A DNA stretch of 35,404 nucleotides from Oceanococcus sp041625325 (GCA_041625325.1 JBFJTN010000009.1:1-35404), one strand, 5' to 3'. Shown: positions 1-8,899, counted from the stretch's first letter. Notes: generated by a model not told the origin, from the sequence alone. Numbers and translations: made by a program.

Positions 1-2196
1 CAGGGTGTCGAGTTCCTGGCCGCTGGGCCCGCTGGCATCCAGGGATTTCAGTTTCGCGGAGGACAGGGTCAGCAGGCTGACCGTGTCCGCATCCAGCACG
101 GGCAAGGCGCCGCTCTCCACGATGATCACGCTGCGCAGCGGCTCGTTGTAGATCACCGGCGCGAAGCTGCTGCAGCCTTCCGGCGGCAGGTCGTCGCGCC
201 CGGAGGGGCAGCCGCTGCCGTCACCCTGGGCTTCGTCCTTGTGATCGACGCGGGCGTACTCGCTGATGCTCTCGCTGCCGCTGGCGGCATTGATCCGGTA
301 GGCGATGAAGCCGCTGAGCGCCCGGCTGCTGTCCGGCGAGCTGATCTGCACCGGGATGCTGAGCAGGCCTGCCGCATCCAGATAGGTGAAGGCATGCGGG
401 TCATACTCGGCCAGGCTGAAGGCGTAATCGTCCTGGCCCAGCGTCGGTTCGTGCGCCGCCACCACGGCCGGTGCCGCGAGATTGCTGACGTCGAAAATCT
501 GCAGCTGATAGCCGCGCCCGGTGCCCATACCGCCTTCGCCGGCGTTGCGGCCGATGGTCAGCAGATGGGTGTCGCCCAGCGGATGCATGTAGGTGGAGAA
601 GCCGGGAATCTCCAGCTCGGCGACCTTCTGCGGGTTCGCCGGATCGCTCAGATCGAAGGTGAACAGCGGGTCGATCTGCTCGAAGGTGACCACGTAGCCG
701 CGCGGGCCGACGAAACGCACGGAGCGCACGCTCTCGCGCGGTTTTTCGCTGACATCCACGAAGCTGACCACCTCGCCGCTGGGATTCATGTCGGCGATGT
801 CCAGCACGCTCAGGTGATGGTGCTGCACGAAGGCCTGATCCGGCCCGGCGAAGCGGCCCTCGCTGCTGACCACCCGCAGGTGATCCTGATACTGGCCCAG
901 CCAGAAACGGTCGCCGACCCAGCCATCGACCAGACCCACCGCGCCGGCCACGGCGCTGCCGCTGGACAGATCGAAGCGGCTGATCGCGGTCTGCTGGCGC
1001 TGGGCCGGATCGAACCACCAGCCGCCGCTGCTCTGCAGCAGGTAGAGGCTGTCGCTGCTGGCATAGACCTGCCAGGAGTTGTTGATGCTGCCCAGGGTGG
1101 CCAGATCCGTGCCGTCGCTGTCGATGCTGCTGATCAGGACCAGCCCCAGACGGGAGGGCAGTTCGGGGTGGTGGATGGCGGTACAGGACAGCGGGGCTTC
1201 GCCGCCGCCCAGGGTGGATTCTGCCGGCAACAGCTCGGCATCGCTGAGTCCGGCCAAGGCGGCGTCGATGTGGGCGCGGATGGCGCCGGCCAGCCGCGCG
1301 ATCTCGGCCTCATCGCCCGCCTGCCAGGCCTGCGGATACTCCTGCCAGGCCAGTTGCTGGAACTCCGCATTCGCGTACAGGGACTGCGGATAGGGGAAGC
1401 CGAACTGGCTGATCAGATGGATGCGCGAGCCGATCCGGCGGGCATCCAAGAAGTGGCCATCGGTGACGAAGCGCTCGACCTGTTGCGGGCTGGCCGGGTC
1501 GCTGAGGTCATAGAACTGCAGTTCCGTGCCGTCGACGAAGGGCGGGGGCGCGAAGGCCGCGTCCTCCACCGCCATGGCCGGGGCGCCACCGGCGTTACCG
1601 GCGTAGGCATAGAAATAGCCCTGATGCAGGATCACCGCCAGACGCTGGCTGGCGGGGTCGAAGAACATGCCGGCCGGCTGACGTTCGCTGCTCAGCGGGG
1701 TGCGTGACAGGATCCGCAGATTGGCGGGGTCGGCGCTGTCGATGACCAGCAGTTCCGCGGGGAACTGACGCAGCACGTAGATCTCGCTGCCGTTCGGATT
1801 GGTCTCGATGATATCGGCCTCATCGACGCCGGCTTCCTGGGTGTTGGTCTGGCTGACCTCGCGGCCGCCGGCATCCGGCGCTGCGCCGAGGTTGTCGCTG
1901 GGCGCGGCGGCCTCGGTGGTCAACGGTTCAAAGACGCCGGGCTCGCAGCCGAAGCAATGGCCGTAGCGATACTGGGTCAGAATCTCCTGCGCCAGGGCTT
2001 CGCTGTAGTAGTCGCGCAGGGCGTCACAGCTGGCGAAAGGCGCGGTCTGCAGGGCGCTTTTGGGGGTGTTCTTCGAGGTGGGCTGATCCGGCAGCGCGGG
2101 CGTATCGCCACCGCCCGAGCTGCTGCTGCACGCTCCCAGCGCAGCGGCCAGTACGACAACGGCGGCCAGGCCGCCGAACGCTCTGAACTCACGCAT
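1..2196 (-). CDS. Beta-propeller domain lipoprotein (3' end outside window)
   Basis: The reading frame is open from an ATG at 2196 to the window edge (732 codons, no stop), so the C-terminus is missing. An AGGAGAG ribosome site lies just upstream. The N-terminus has a short hydrophobic stretch and a lipobox (LGAC, Cys23), followed by a Ser/Gly linker, so it should be a lipoprotein. A CxxC pair (HCFGCEPG) lies near residue 80. Around residues 112-125 is the segment QEAGVDEADIIETN, followed by repeated strands with dates-of-family features such as VLRQFPAEL and AVILHQGYFY. This matches what I know of the secreted C-terminal beta-propeller family (Pfam Beta_propel, PF09826). The function of that family is not established; a scaffold or binding role at the cell surface is inference. 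The gene is separated from the Bat operon upstream by about 140 bases containing an inverted repeat. Confidence 0.82.
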   Translation of the reverse strand, partial: MREFRAFGGLAAVVVLAAALGACSSSSGGGDTPALPDQPTSKNTPKSALQTAPFASCDALRDYYSEALAQEILTQYRYGHCFGCEPGVFEPLTTEAAAPSDNLGAAPDAGGREVSQTNTQEAGVDEADIIETNPNGSEIYVLRQFPAELLVIDSADPANLRILSRTPLSSERQPAGMFFDPASQRLAVILHQGYFYAYAGNAGGAPAMAVEDAAFAPPPFVDGTELQFYDLSDPASPQQVERFVTDGHFLDARRIGSRIHLISQFGFPYPQSLYANAEFQQLAWQEYPQAWQAGDEAEIARLAGAIRAHIDAALAGLSDAELLPAESTLGGGEAPLSCTAIHHPELPSRLGLVLISSIDSDGTDLATLGSINNSWQVYASSDSLYLLQSSGGWWFDPAQRQQTAISRFDLSSGSAVAGAVGLVDGWVGDRFWLGQYQDHLRVVSSEGRFAGPDQAFVQHHHLSVLDIADMNPSGEVVSFVDVSEKPRESVRSVRFVGPRGYVVTFEQIDPLFTFDLSDPANPQKVAELEIPGFSTYMHPLGDTHLLTIGRNAGEGGMGTGRGYQLQIFDVSNLAAPAVVAAHEPTLGQDDYAFSLAEYDPHAFTYLDAAGLLSIPVQISSPDSSRALSGFIAYRINAASGSESISEYARVDHKDEAQGDGSGCPSGRDDLPPEGCSSFAPVIYNEPLRSVIIVESGALPVLDADTVSLLTLSSAKLKSLDASGPSGQELDTL

Positions 2197-2276
2197 ATGC
2201 CTCTCCTGCCGCCGTCCGCATGGGCGGACCATCACCGGCTGATGATCATCCGCCGCTGGTGAAGCCGCCGTCAAAT

Positions 2277-2298
2277 CCTGTCGGATGAATCCGACAGG
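2277..2298. repeat. Perfect 9-bp inverted repeat between operons
   Basis: The arms at 2277-2285 (CCTGTCGGA) and 2290-2298 (TCCGACAGG) are perfect complements around a 4-base loop. They lie downstream of the last Bat-operon gene and upstream of the beta-propeller gene, both on the minus strand. Read on the minus strand the stem is followed by only a short ATTT, so it is either a weak terminator or an operator; the sequence does not decide. Confidence 0.45.
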
Positions 2299-2334
2299 CG
2301 CGGTGCGCCGGGGGCTGGGCGGGGGCACAGACCC

Positions 2335-3099
2335 TCAACCGTACTGGCGATCCAGATAGTCCAGAATTGCCGCCGATTCAAACATTTCGGTGCCGGTGTT
2401 GGGGTCGATCAGATAGGGCACCTGGACCTTGCCGGCCCGGGCCAGAAGGGCTTCGCGATTGCGCCCGGTGACCGGGGCGTCGGGAAACAGCGCCGCGCGG
2501 ACCTGCGGCGGGCCCATGTCCTTCCAGGCGGCCTTGCCGGTGTTGCGCAGCAGATAGGGCAGTTCCAGTTCGCACAGGCGCTCGCGGACCAGGCGGGAAA
2601 AGGGACTGGATTCGAAGCTGTACAGTTCCAGCAGCTGCTCCGGCGCGCGCCGGCCTGCACGGGCGCGCATACCGGACAGGATGCGGCTGCCGCTGGCCAG
2701 GTCGGAACCCAGCACCTTCAGGGCGTGGACCCCGCCCTGCGGCTTGCGCCCGGCATAGGTGCGCCTCAGGTAGGCGATGATGTCGGCCGACTCGTACAGC
2801 CAGGTGTCGTTGTTCGGATCATGCAGCAGCGGGAACTGGGCCTTGCCGCCGCGCGCCAGTGCATCGGCGCGAAAGCGGCTGCCGCCTCTGGGACAGGGCA
2901 GGATGATGGCATCCAGGTCCAGTTCGGTGAGCGCTTCGCGGACCAGCCGGCAATACGGGCAGTTTTCGATGTCGTACAGTTCCAGCGGCTGCGCCGGCCG
3001 GGCCCGGGCCGGATGGAAGGCGGCGGTGCCGCGCCAGCCGCGCAGGCTGCTGGCGGCCAGCGACAGATTGATTTCGACAAAGCGGGGCAGGACAGACAT
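2335..3099 (-). CDS. Tandem glutaredoxin/GST N-terminal-domain protein
   Basis: A 254-residue protein with two successive thioredoxin-fold domains of the glutaredoxin/GST-N type. The first (about residues 38-117) has a CPYC redox motif at 47-50 and the cis-proline region (AQFPLLHDPN), ending in the YESADIIAYL helix typical of GST N-terminal domains. The second (about 156-254) repeats the pattern (VQVPYLIDPN, FESAAILDYL), but its motif is SPFS at 165-168, so both cysteines are replaced by serine. I chose the ATG at 3099 because it overlaps the batD stop by one base (TGATG), which suggests translational coupling. A longer in-frame start at 3189 would lie inside batD and is unlikely. The likely role is glutathione-dependent redox or binding chemistry in the cytoplasm; no signal peptide is seen. 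The substrate is unknown. Confidence 0.85.
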   Translation of the reverse strand: MSVLPRFVEINLSLAASSLRGWRGTAAFHPARARPAQPLELYDIENCPYCRLVREALTELDLDAIILPCPRGGSRFRADALARGGKAQFPLLHDPNNDTWLYESADIIAYLRRTYAGRKPQGGVHALKVLGSDLASGSRILSGMRARAGRRAPEQLLELYSFESSPFSRLVRERLCELELPYLLRNTGKAAWKDMGPPQVRAALFPDAPVTGRNREALLARAGKVQVPYLIDPNTGTEMFESAAILDYLDRQYG

Positions 3100-4739
3100 C
3101 AGCGGGGTTCCGGATAGAGCGGCGCCAGGGCCGGCTGTGAGGGGCGAGGCGCAGCATAGCGGAACTCCCGCACGAAACGGATCAGGCATTGACGGTCGAA
3201 CTCACCGCCCTGACCGAATGCGGCAGCGTCCAGCGCGCGCAGCGCGGCGATCACCGCCGGATCCTGACTGTGCCGGCCCAGGCCGAGCAGGCCGGGCAGG
3301 GGTCCGATCTGCTGGCGGGCCCAGTTCAGCAGAGCCTGCCGGCAGGCCGCCGCCGGCTCGCGCTCCAGGCAGCGCAGGACCTCGCGGCGGGAGGCACCGT
3401 CCGGCTCTCGCGGGCTGGCATCCCGCCTGCGCTGGCGCCGACCGCTCCACCACCAGCCCAGCAGGGTGCCAAACCAGCCGGCCAGCGCGGTCACCGTGGC
3501 CACCTGCCAGGGCCACAGGGCGCCGCCGGCTTCGCCCGTTGCGAGCGGAGCCGACAGGGCGGCCTGGCCGGCCACCGGCGCGGCCGGGGCCGGCGGCTGA
3601 CCCTGGACCTGCAGGGTTCGGGCCGGCAGCACGGCCGTGCGCATCCTGTCCTGCGTGGTGTCCCACCAGTTCAGGCGCAGCTCCGGCAGCTCCAGGGCGC
3701 CGCCCTGCTGCGGAATCACGGCCACGCTGTAGCGGCGCACCGCGGTCAGGCCATCGCCCTCGATGGCGGTCTGATCCTGCGGCAGTTCGGTGTAGCTCTG
3801 GGTGCCCGACGGCACGGGAATCTCCAGCTCGGGCAGCTGGGTATGCAGCTGACCGCGCACGCTGAGGGTGATGGTGCGGGTGAGCGGGTCGCCCGCCGGA
3901 TAGGGACCGGCGGGCGGATTGATCTCATCGCTGAGCTGCACCGAGCGGGCCGGCAACCAGTGATCGCCGGTGAATGAGGCAGGTCGCGGGCGCACCGTCA
4001 GGCTCAGGGCGTCGGCCGCCGCATAGATGGCGCGGCTGGAGCCGCTCAGGCCAAACAGGCTGCGCCGCTGCGCGCCGGTCGCCAGTTCGCCGTTGAACAC
4101 CGGGGCGCGAATGAGCAGTTCGCCGGACTGCTCGGGGTAGAGCACATGGCGGCGTTCGATCACCCGATAGCGGTAATTGCCGCGCAGAGCCTGCGACTCG
4201 GTCTGCTCACCCAGCTGCTCGACCACGGCATGCTCGCTGGAGGGTTCCGAGAAGTTGCCGGACATGAGATCGCCGCGCACGAACAGGCGGCTGAGCAGCT
4301 GCACCTCCTCGCGCAGGTACACCGTCTGGCGGCTGGCGCTGAACTCGATGAAGGCCTCCGGCAGTTCCCCGGGCTGGCGCTGGGGTTCGACCACCTCCAG
4401 ACTGATCGGCGCCGTCCGTTCGCTGCCCAGCGGGATCGCCGGCACGCTGAGCTGCCCCTGCCGCTTCGGCCGCATCTGCACGATCCATTCGTGGCTGCGC
4501 TGGGTGCGGCCGTTGATGATCTGGAACTGGCTGGAGGTGCTGGTGCCCAGGACCTGGAAGTCGGCATCCAGCACGGACAGGTCCGGCTCCTTGCCGTCAC
4601 CGTCACTGTGGATGCGCAGGCTCAGGGTCTCGCCGATCAGGACCGGGTTCTTGTCCACCGTGGCGGTCACCGCGGCCAGGGCCGGCAGGGCGCACAGCCA
4701 CAGGCCAAGGCACAGGGAAAGCGTTCGCATCATCGTCAT
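3099..4739 (-). CDS. batD: BatD-like protein (oxygen tolerance family)
   Basis: A 546-residue protein with a signal peptide (hydrophobic core about residues 5-20, ending near ALPALAA). A long periplasmic part is made of immunoglobulin-like beta repeats (VDKNPVLIGETLSLRI, and SVPAIPLGSERTAPISL). A single membrane segment lies near residue 410-430 (VATVTALAGWFGTLLGWWW), followed by a basic cytoplasmic tail. This is the architecture of BatD/BatE-type proteins. The ATG at 4739 overlaps the upstream batBC stop in an ATGA, and the stop overlaps the next gene, so it sits in the middle of a coupled operon. BatD proteins are membrane partners of the BatA/BatB von Willebrand proteins. Their exact activity is not known; a role in envelope stress or aerotolerance comes from work in other bacteria. 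Confidence 0.87.
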   Translation of the reverse strand: MTMMRTLSLCLGLWLCALPALAAVTATVDKNPVLIGETLSLRIHSDGDGKEPDLSVLDADFQVLGTSTSSQFQIINGRTQRSHEWIVQMRPKRQGQLSVPAIPLGSERTAPISLEVVEPQRQPGELPEAFIEFSASRQTVYLREEVQLLSRLFVRGDLMSGNFSEPSSEHAVVEQLGEQTESQALRGNYRYRVIERRHVLYPEQSGELLIRAPVFNGELATGAQRRSLFGLSGSSRAIYAAADALSLTVRPRPASFTGDHWLPARSVQLSDEINPPAGPYPAGDPLTRTITLSVRGQLHTQLPELEIPVPSGTQSYTELPQDQTAIEGDGLTAVRRYSVAVIPQQGGALELPELRLNWWDTTQDRMRTAVLPARTLQVQGQPPAPAAPVAGQAALSAPLATGEAGGALWPWQVATVTALAGWFGTLLGWWWSGRRQRRRDASPREPDGASRREVLRCLEREPAAACRQALLNWARQQIGPLPGLLGLGRHSQDPAVIAALRALDAAAFGQGGEFDRQCLIRFVREFRYAAPRPSQPALAPLYPEPR

Positions 4740-6529
4740 CGTTCCTCGCCGCGCAGGCGGCGCTCCTGCATGCGTCGGAATTTCTCCCTCAGCAGACGGC
4801 CGGGATCGTCCTCGATCCGGTTCAGCCACTGGCGTACGGCCTGTTCCTGTTCGCGAGCCTGGGCCTGCGCTTCCGACATCGCCTGCTCGTCGGTCTCGCC
4901 GGCTTCCGCCGGGTCGGGGGGCGGGCGTGCCTCGCTGGGCTGGCCGTTCTCGTCTTCGGCCTCGTTCTGCGGCTCGCCATCCTGCTCGGACTCCTGCTGG
5001 CTGGATGCGTCCTGGTCGGATGATTCGGCCGAATTCTGCGCTTCGCCGGAGGGATCGGCCTCCTCGCCCTGCGATGGGTCGCCGGCTTCGCCCGAGTCAC
5101 CCTGCTGGCCCTGGGCAGGCTCGTTCTGCTCGCCATCGCCGGATTCCCCGCTGTCACCGTCGCCCTGCTGCTCTTGTTGCTGACGCAGCAGGTCCTCGAC
5201 CAGCTGACGGTTGGCCCGGGCATCGGCCAGGTCAGGCTGGCGGGCCAGGGCTTCATCGTAGGCGGCCAGGGCCTGCTCCAGTTCGCCCGCCCGGGCCAGG
5301 GCATTGCCCCGATTGTAGGCGGCGCTGGCACCCTCCATCTCGCGCCATAGCTCGGCGGCCGCCGCATAGTCGCCGGCCTGGTACAGCGCACTGGCCCGCC
5401 ACTGTGGCGAACGGAAGCGCTGCGCGGCCGCCGCCGCTTCGCCCTGCTGGAGCAGGGCATGTCCGGTCTGGTCCGCATTGCGCCACAGCTCCGCGTGGGC
5501 CGGGCCTGGGCTTGCCAGGGGCAGGCCGATCAGCAGCAGGGTCAGCCAGCCGCGGCGAAAGCCCAGCGCGGCGACCAGCAGCAGTGGCAGGAGCAGCCAG
5601 GGCCCTTCGTCCTGCCACAGGTCGGCCTGGAAGTCCTCGCCGGCCTGGCGTGGGTCGGCGGACCAGTCCGGGCCGGCCGCCAGCCGCCAGGACGCGTCGA
5701 TCCGGTCGATCCGGGCGTAGCGCCCGGACCCGGCTGCGGCCAGTGCGCGCAGCGCGGCCTCGTCGATGCGCGACAGGGCGATGCCGCCGCTGCTGTCGCG
5801 ACGCCAGCCGCCATCGGGGGCGGGCACCGGGGCGCCCTGGGCCGTGCCGGCGGCAAGAACATGGACCCGGTAACCCCGCTGGCTGGCCTTTTCCGCCGCC
5901 GTGCGCGCCGCGCGATCGGCGCCACCGGCGATGAACAGCACGATGTCCCCGCGCTCCGAGCCGGCGTTGGCCAGCAGCTCGACCGCGGTGTCGATGGCGG
6001 CGGCGGTGTCCTGCCCGGATACCGGCATCAGGCTGCTGTCCAGGCTGTCCAGCAGGTGACGCACGGTGCCGTCATCGCGGGTCAGGGGCACCACCGGAAA
6101 GGCGCTGCCGGCGAAACTGACCAGCGCGGTCTCGCCCTCGCTCTGCTGGCGCAGCAACTGATGGGCGATCAGGCGCGCCCGCTGCAGGCGGCTGGGTTTC
6201 AGATCGGCGGCGTTCATGGCCTCCGACAGTTCCACCACGAAGACCCGGTGCAGCGGTGTGTCATACACCGGCTGCGGCAGCTGACGCCAGGCGGGGCCGG
6301 CCAGCGCGAGCACGGCGAGGCTGAGGCCGAGTCCGGCCAGCCAGCGCGGCAGCTGGCTGGCGCCGCCACCCTGTTCCAGCAGATGCGGCAGCAGCTCGGG
6401 GTCGACCGCTCGCGTCCAGGGGTTGCCACCACTCAGGCCGCGGTGACGGTACAGCCACCACCACAGCAGGGGCAGGGCCAGCAGCCAGGCCGGTCGCAGC
6501 AGATGCAGTTGCTGCCAGAAGTCACTCAT
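4736..6529 (-). CDS. batB: BatB-BatC fusion: VWA domain plus TPR, with degenerate MIDAS
   Basis: A 597-residue protein. Two membrane segments lie near residues 12-28 and 63-80. A von Willebrand A domain spans about 92-245, another hydrophobic region 311-340, tetratricopeptide repeats about 355-440, and a long Gln/Glu/Asp/Ser-rich tail about 450-570. In many bacteria the VWA part (BatB) and the TPR part (BatC) are separate genes; here they are one frame. The VWA metal site normally reads DxSxS plus a TDG loop; here it reads ELSEA at 100-104 and IAGG at 200-203, so key metal ligands are missing. The neighbouring BatA keeps them. The ATG at 6529 overlaps the batA stop (ATGA). The expected location is the inner membrane with the VWA domain in the periplasm. 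The role is probably as a partner of BatA and BatD. Confidence 0.88.
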   Translation of the reverse strand: MSDFWQQLHLLRPAWLLALPLLWWWLYRHRGLSGGNPWTRAVDPELLPHLLEQGGGASQLPRWLAGLGLSLAVLALAGPAWRQLPQPVYDTPLHRVFVVELSEAMNAADLKPSRLQRARLIAHQLLRQQSEGETALVSFAGSAFPVVPLTRDDGTVRHLLDSLDSSLMPVSGQDTAAAIDTAVELLANAGSERGDIVLFIAGGADRAARTAAEKASQRGYRVHVLAAGTAQGAPVPAPDGGWRRDSSGGIALSRIDEAALRALAAAGSGRYARIDRIDASWRLAAGPDWSADPRQAGEDFQADLWQDEGPWLLLPLLLVAALGFRRGWLTLLLIGLPLASPGPAHAELWRNADQTGHALLQQGEAAAAAQRFRSPQWRASALYQAGDYAAAAELWREMEGASAAYNRGNALARAGELEQALAAYDEALARQPDLADARANRQLVEDLLRQQQEQQGDGDSGESGDGEQNEPAQGQQGDSGEAGDPSQGEEADPSGEAQNSAESSDQDASSQQESEQDGEPQNEAEDENGQPSEARPPPDPAEAGETDEQAMSEAQAQAREQEQAVRQWLNRIEDDPGRLLREKFRRMQERRLRGEER

Positions 6530-7545
6530 GGGCGGGTCCTGTCTGGGGTCGGCCGCGGGCTGCCCGGTGGCGCCGCGTGCCGCCGGCGCAGCGGCCATCG
6601 CGGCCCGGGCAGCAGGCGGCTCAGCGCCAGCAGCAGGGCCACGGCCAGGGGCCAGTGGAACAGGCTGTGACGGGGGCGGAAGCTGAGTTCATCGACCGGG
6701 ACCGGCTCGATCTCGTCGAGCAGCGCATAGATCTGCTCCAGCTCGCCGATGCCTTCCGCGGCGAAGAAGCGTCCACCGGTGGCCTGGGCGACCTGCTCGA
6801 GGGCCTTGCTGTCGATCGGCGAGGCGCGACGCTGGACGAAGGGGCCCAGGCGGATGGTCTGGGCGCCGGTAAAGCCGATGGTATGCACCCGGACCCCTGA
6901 CTGGGCGGCCAGTTCCGCCGCCTTGGCCGGGCTCAGCCGCCCCGCATTGCTCTCGCCGTCGGTGAGCAGGATCACCACGCGCTCCTGGTTGCGGCCGGCG
7001 TCCAGCAGATGCTTGACCGCCATGCCGATGGCGTCGCCAATGGCCGTCTTCTGTCCGGCCAGCCCGACCTCGGCTTCGCGCAGCAATTGTGCCGTGGTTG
7101 CGCGATCCAGGCTCAGCGGGCTCTGCAGGTAGGCGGCCTCGCCGAACAGCACCAGCCCGATGCGATCTCCGCGCCGGCGCTGGATGAAATCACCGGCGAC
7201 CTCCTGCACCACCGCCAGGCGCTGCACATTGCGTCCACGAAAGGAAATATCGCGCTCGTCCATGCTGCCGGACAGATCCACCGCCAGCACGATGTCACGA
7301 CCGCTGGCCGGCAGCTGCACCGGCTCGCCCACCCATTCCGGCCGGCTGGCGGCCAGGACCAGCGCCAGCCAGGCCAGCAGGGGCAGCAGCGGCCAGCGGC
7401 GGCCTGTGGCGGTCTCGCCGCCCAGCGCATCCAGGTCGAAGGGCAGGCGCAGCGCGCCCGGCGCCGCGGCGGGCGGCAGCAGGCGTGCGAGCAGCCAGGG
7501 CAGGGGCAGCGACAGCAGCATCCAGGGCCAGGTCAGGGTCAACAT
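6526..7545 (-). CDS. batA: BatA-like von Willebrand A domain membrane protein
   Basis: A 339-residue protein with N-terminal membrane segments (about 5-22 and 51-66), a VWA domain (about 84-280) and a C-terminal membrane segment near 295-313. The metal-ion-dependent adhesion site is complete: DLSGSMD at 90-96, a Thr in GQKTAIGD near 167, and LTDGE at 195-199. The start abuts the preceding TAG stop with no gap, and the end overlaps batBC by four bases. It therefore belongs to the moxR-DUF58-DUF4381-batA-batBC-batD operon. By family knowledge MoxR AAA+ ATPases act with VWA proteins, probably as chaperones or in metal-dependent assembly. The substrate of this system is not visible from sequence. 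Confidence 0.92.
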   Translation of the reverse strand: MLTLTWPWMLLSLPLPWLLARLLPPAAAPGALRLPFDLDALGGETATGRRWPLLPLLAWLALVLAASRPEWVGEPVQLPASGRDIVLAVDLSGSMDERDISFRGRNVQRLAVVQEVAGDFIQRRRGDRIGLVLFGEAAYLQSPLSLDRATTAQLLREAEVGLAGQKTAIGDAIGMAVKHLLDAGRNQERVVILLTDGESNAGRLSPAKAAELAAQSGVRVHTIGFTGAQTIRLGPFVQRRASPIDSKALEQVAQATGGRFFAAEGIGELEQIYALLDEIEPVPVDELSFRPRHSLFHWPLAVALLLALSRLLPGPRWPLRRRHAAPPGSPRPTPDRTRP

Positions 7546-8001
7546 CTACAGATTCGCCCTCAGCCAGGCCCTGGCCAGGGCCAGATATTCACCGCAACGC
7601 TCGGGTGACTGCGGTCGGTAGGCCAGCTCGGCCAGGCCCTGCCAGTCGTCCTCGCGCAATTCCGGCGGCGCGGTCCGGGCCAGAAAGGCGGCCCAGGCGG
7701 CGGGCGCCTGGGCGGCGGCGGCCGGACCGTGGACCTGGCGCGCGGCGCGGCGCAGCAGCTGATTGAGTTCGCGCAGCTGCACCATCGGCTCCGGCCGGGC
7801 CGCGATCTGCTCCAGCAGGCGCCAGGCTTCCCGCCGCGGCGCGGCGGCGCGGTGGCGGGCCCGCAGCCACCAGGCCACAGCGGCCAGGGCGATGAGCAGG
7901 GCCAGGCCCAGCAGCCACCAGCCTGGAGCGGGTGGCCACCAGGACGGATCCGGTGGCAGATGAATCGGTTTCAGCGCGGCCAGCGGGTCCTGCGGATTCA
8001 T
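7546..8001 (-). CDS. DUF4381 single-pass membrane protein
   Basis: A 151-residue protein starting MNPQDPLAALKPIHLP. It has a Trp/Pro-rich stretch (WWPPAPGWWLLG) and one membrane helix at about 31-50 followed by arginines, then a helical cytoplasmic domain. This length, position and N-terminal LxxLxPIxLP pattern match DUF4381, which occurs between the DUF58 and BatA genes in gammaproteobacterial Bat operons. The ATG at 8001 overlaps the DUF58 stop by four bases (ATGA). An in-frame start much further upstream would be wholly inside the DUF58 gene and is rejected. The function is unknown; a membrane adaptor for the MoxR/VWA complex is inference from position. Confidence 0.87.
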   Translation of the reverse strand: MNPQDPLAALKPIHLPPDPSWWPPAPGWWLLGLALLIALAAVAWWLRARHRAAAPRREAWRLLEQIAARPEPMVQLRELNQLLRRAARQVHGPAAAAQAPAAWAAFLARTAPPELREDDWQGLAELAYRPQSPERCGEYLALARAWLRANL

Positions 8002-8894
8002 CGCCCGGTCCGTCCGAAGTGAGTGCGCACGGCGTCTTCCAGCGCGGTATCCGTGCCCAGCTGCAACCAGTGGGCCCGGCAGGCCAGCGCGGTCTGCCGG
8101 GCGGCCTCCTCGCGGGCCGCGAAGGCCGCCTCCCAGCGCTGACGCAGCCCGGCACGGCGGGTATCCAGCAGGCGGGTGGGCGCCTGCGCCGCGACCTTGC
8201 CGGGGTACAGACCGGGCGGCGGGGCGATGCGTTCCAGCGGGTCGCTGATCAGGCCCAGCACCAGCTCGCAATGGCGGCTGAGCAGGCGCAGGCGCTGGCG
8301 GCCCAGCTCGTCCAGATCGTGCAGGTCGCTGAGCAGGATGATCAGGGCCCCGGGCCGGGCCAGGCGGCGCAGTTCCTCGATGGCCTGACTCAGGGGCAGG
8401 CCGGTGGCGGGCGGTGCGCTGGCGCAGAGCAGCTGGAACAGATGCAGAGCGCCGCGGCGGCCGCCGGCAGGGCGCGATTCACGGTGGCCCGCGTCCAGGA
8501 TCAGGCCGCCGACCCGGTCGCCATTGCGATCGGCGGCCCAGGCAAACAGGGCGGCGGCCCGGGCCGCCAGAACCGACTTGAAGCAGTTGCGGCTGCCGAA
8601 CCACATGGGGGGACGCAGGTCCACCGCGATGATCACCGGACGCTCGCGTTCTTCGCGATAGCTGCGGACGTGGGTCTGGCCGGTGCGCGCGGTGACCCGC
8701 CAGTCGATGCTGCGAATCTCGTCGCCGGCAACATAGCGGCGGTGTTCCTCGAACTCCATGCCGCGACCCCGGAAACCCGACAGATGCGTGCCGGCGAGAT
8801 CGGTCAGCACGCGCCGGCGGCTGGACAGGTCCAGCCCGCTGGCGGCGCGTTTGAGCGCGAGCAGCTCCTCAAGTTCGATCCGGTGCCCCGCCAT
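7998..8894 (-). CDS. DUF58 domain protein of the MoxR/Bat operon
   Basis: A 298-residue cytoplasmic protein with no membrane segment. It has the DUF58 signature around residues 46-85: FEEHRRYVAGDEIRSIDWRV followed by a TH(V)RSY(R)EER stretch. After this comes a VWA-like fold (VIIAVDLRPPMWFG near 88-100, and LIILLSDLHD near 185). DUF58 proteins are coded directly after moxR in most Bat operons and are thought to link the AAA+ ATPase to the VWA proteins. The start at 8894 lies five bases after the moxR stop, and the stop overlaps the DUF4381 start. The family assignment is firm; the biochemical role is not known. Confidence 0.92.
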   Translation of the reverse strand: MAGHRIELEELLALKRAASGLDLSSRRRVLTDLAGTHLSGFRGRGMEFEEHRRYVAGDEIRSIDWRVTARTGQTHVRSYREERERPVIIAVDLRPPMWFGSRNCFKSVLAARAAALFAWAADRNGDRVGGLILDAGHRESRPAGGRRGALHLFQLLCASAPPATGLPLSQAIEELRRLARPGALIILLSDLHDLDELGRQRLRLLSRHCELVLGLISDPLERIAPPPGLYPGKVAAQAPTRLLDTRRAGLRQRWEAAFAAREEAARQTALACRAHWLQLGTDTALEDAVRTHFGRTGR

Positions 8895-8899
8895 GCCGT

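Noticed and set aside
241..1707. A 488-codon plus-strand frame across the beta-propeller gene
   Set aside because: The minus strand encodes a lipoprotein with lipobox and propeller motifs; the plus frame is low-complexity Gln/Ala/Gly text.
3099..3189. Longer N-terminus for the double glutaredoxin-like protein
   Set aside because: The extra 30 residues overlap batD, while the ATG at 3099 overlaps its stop in a typical coupling arrangement.
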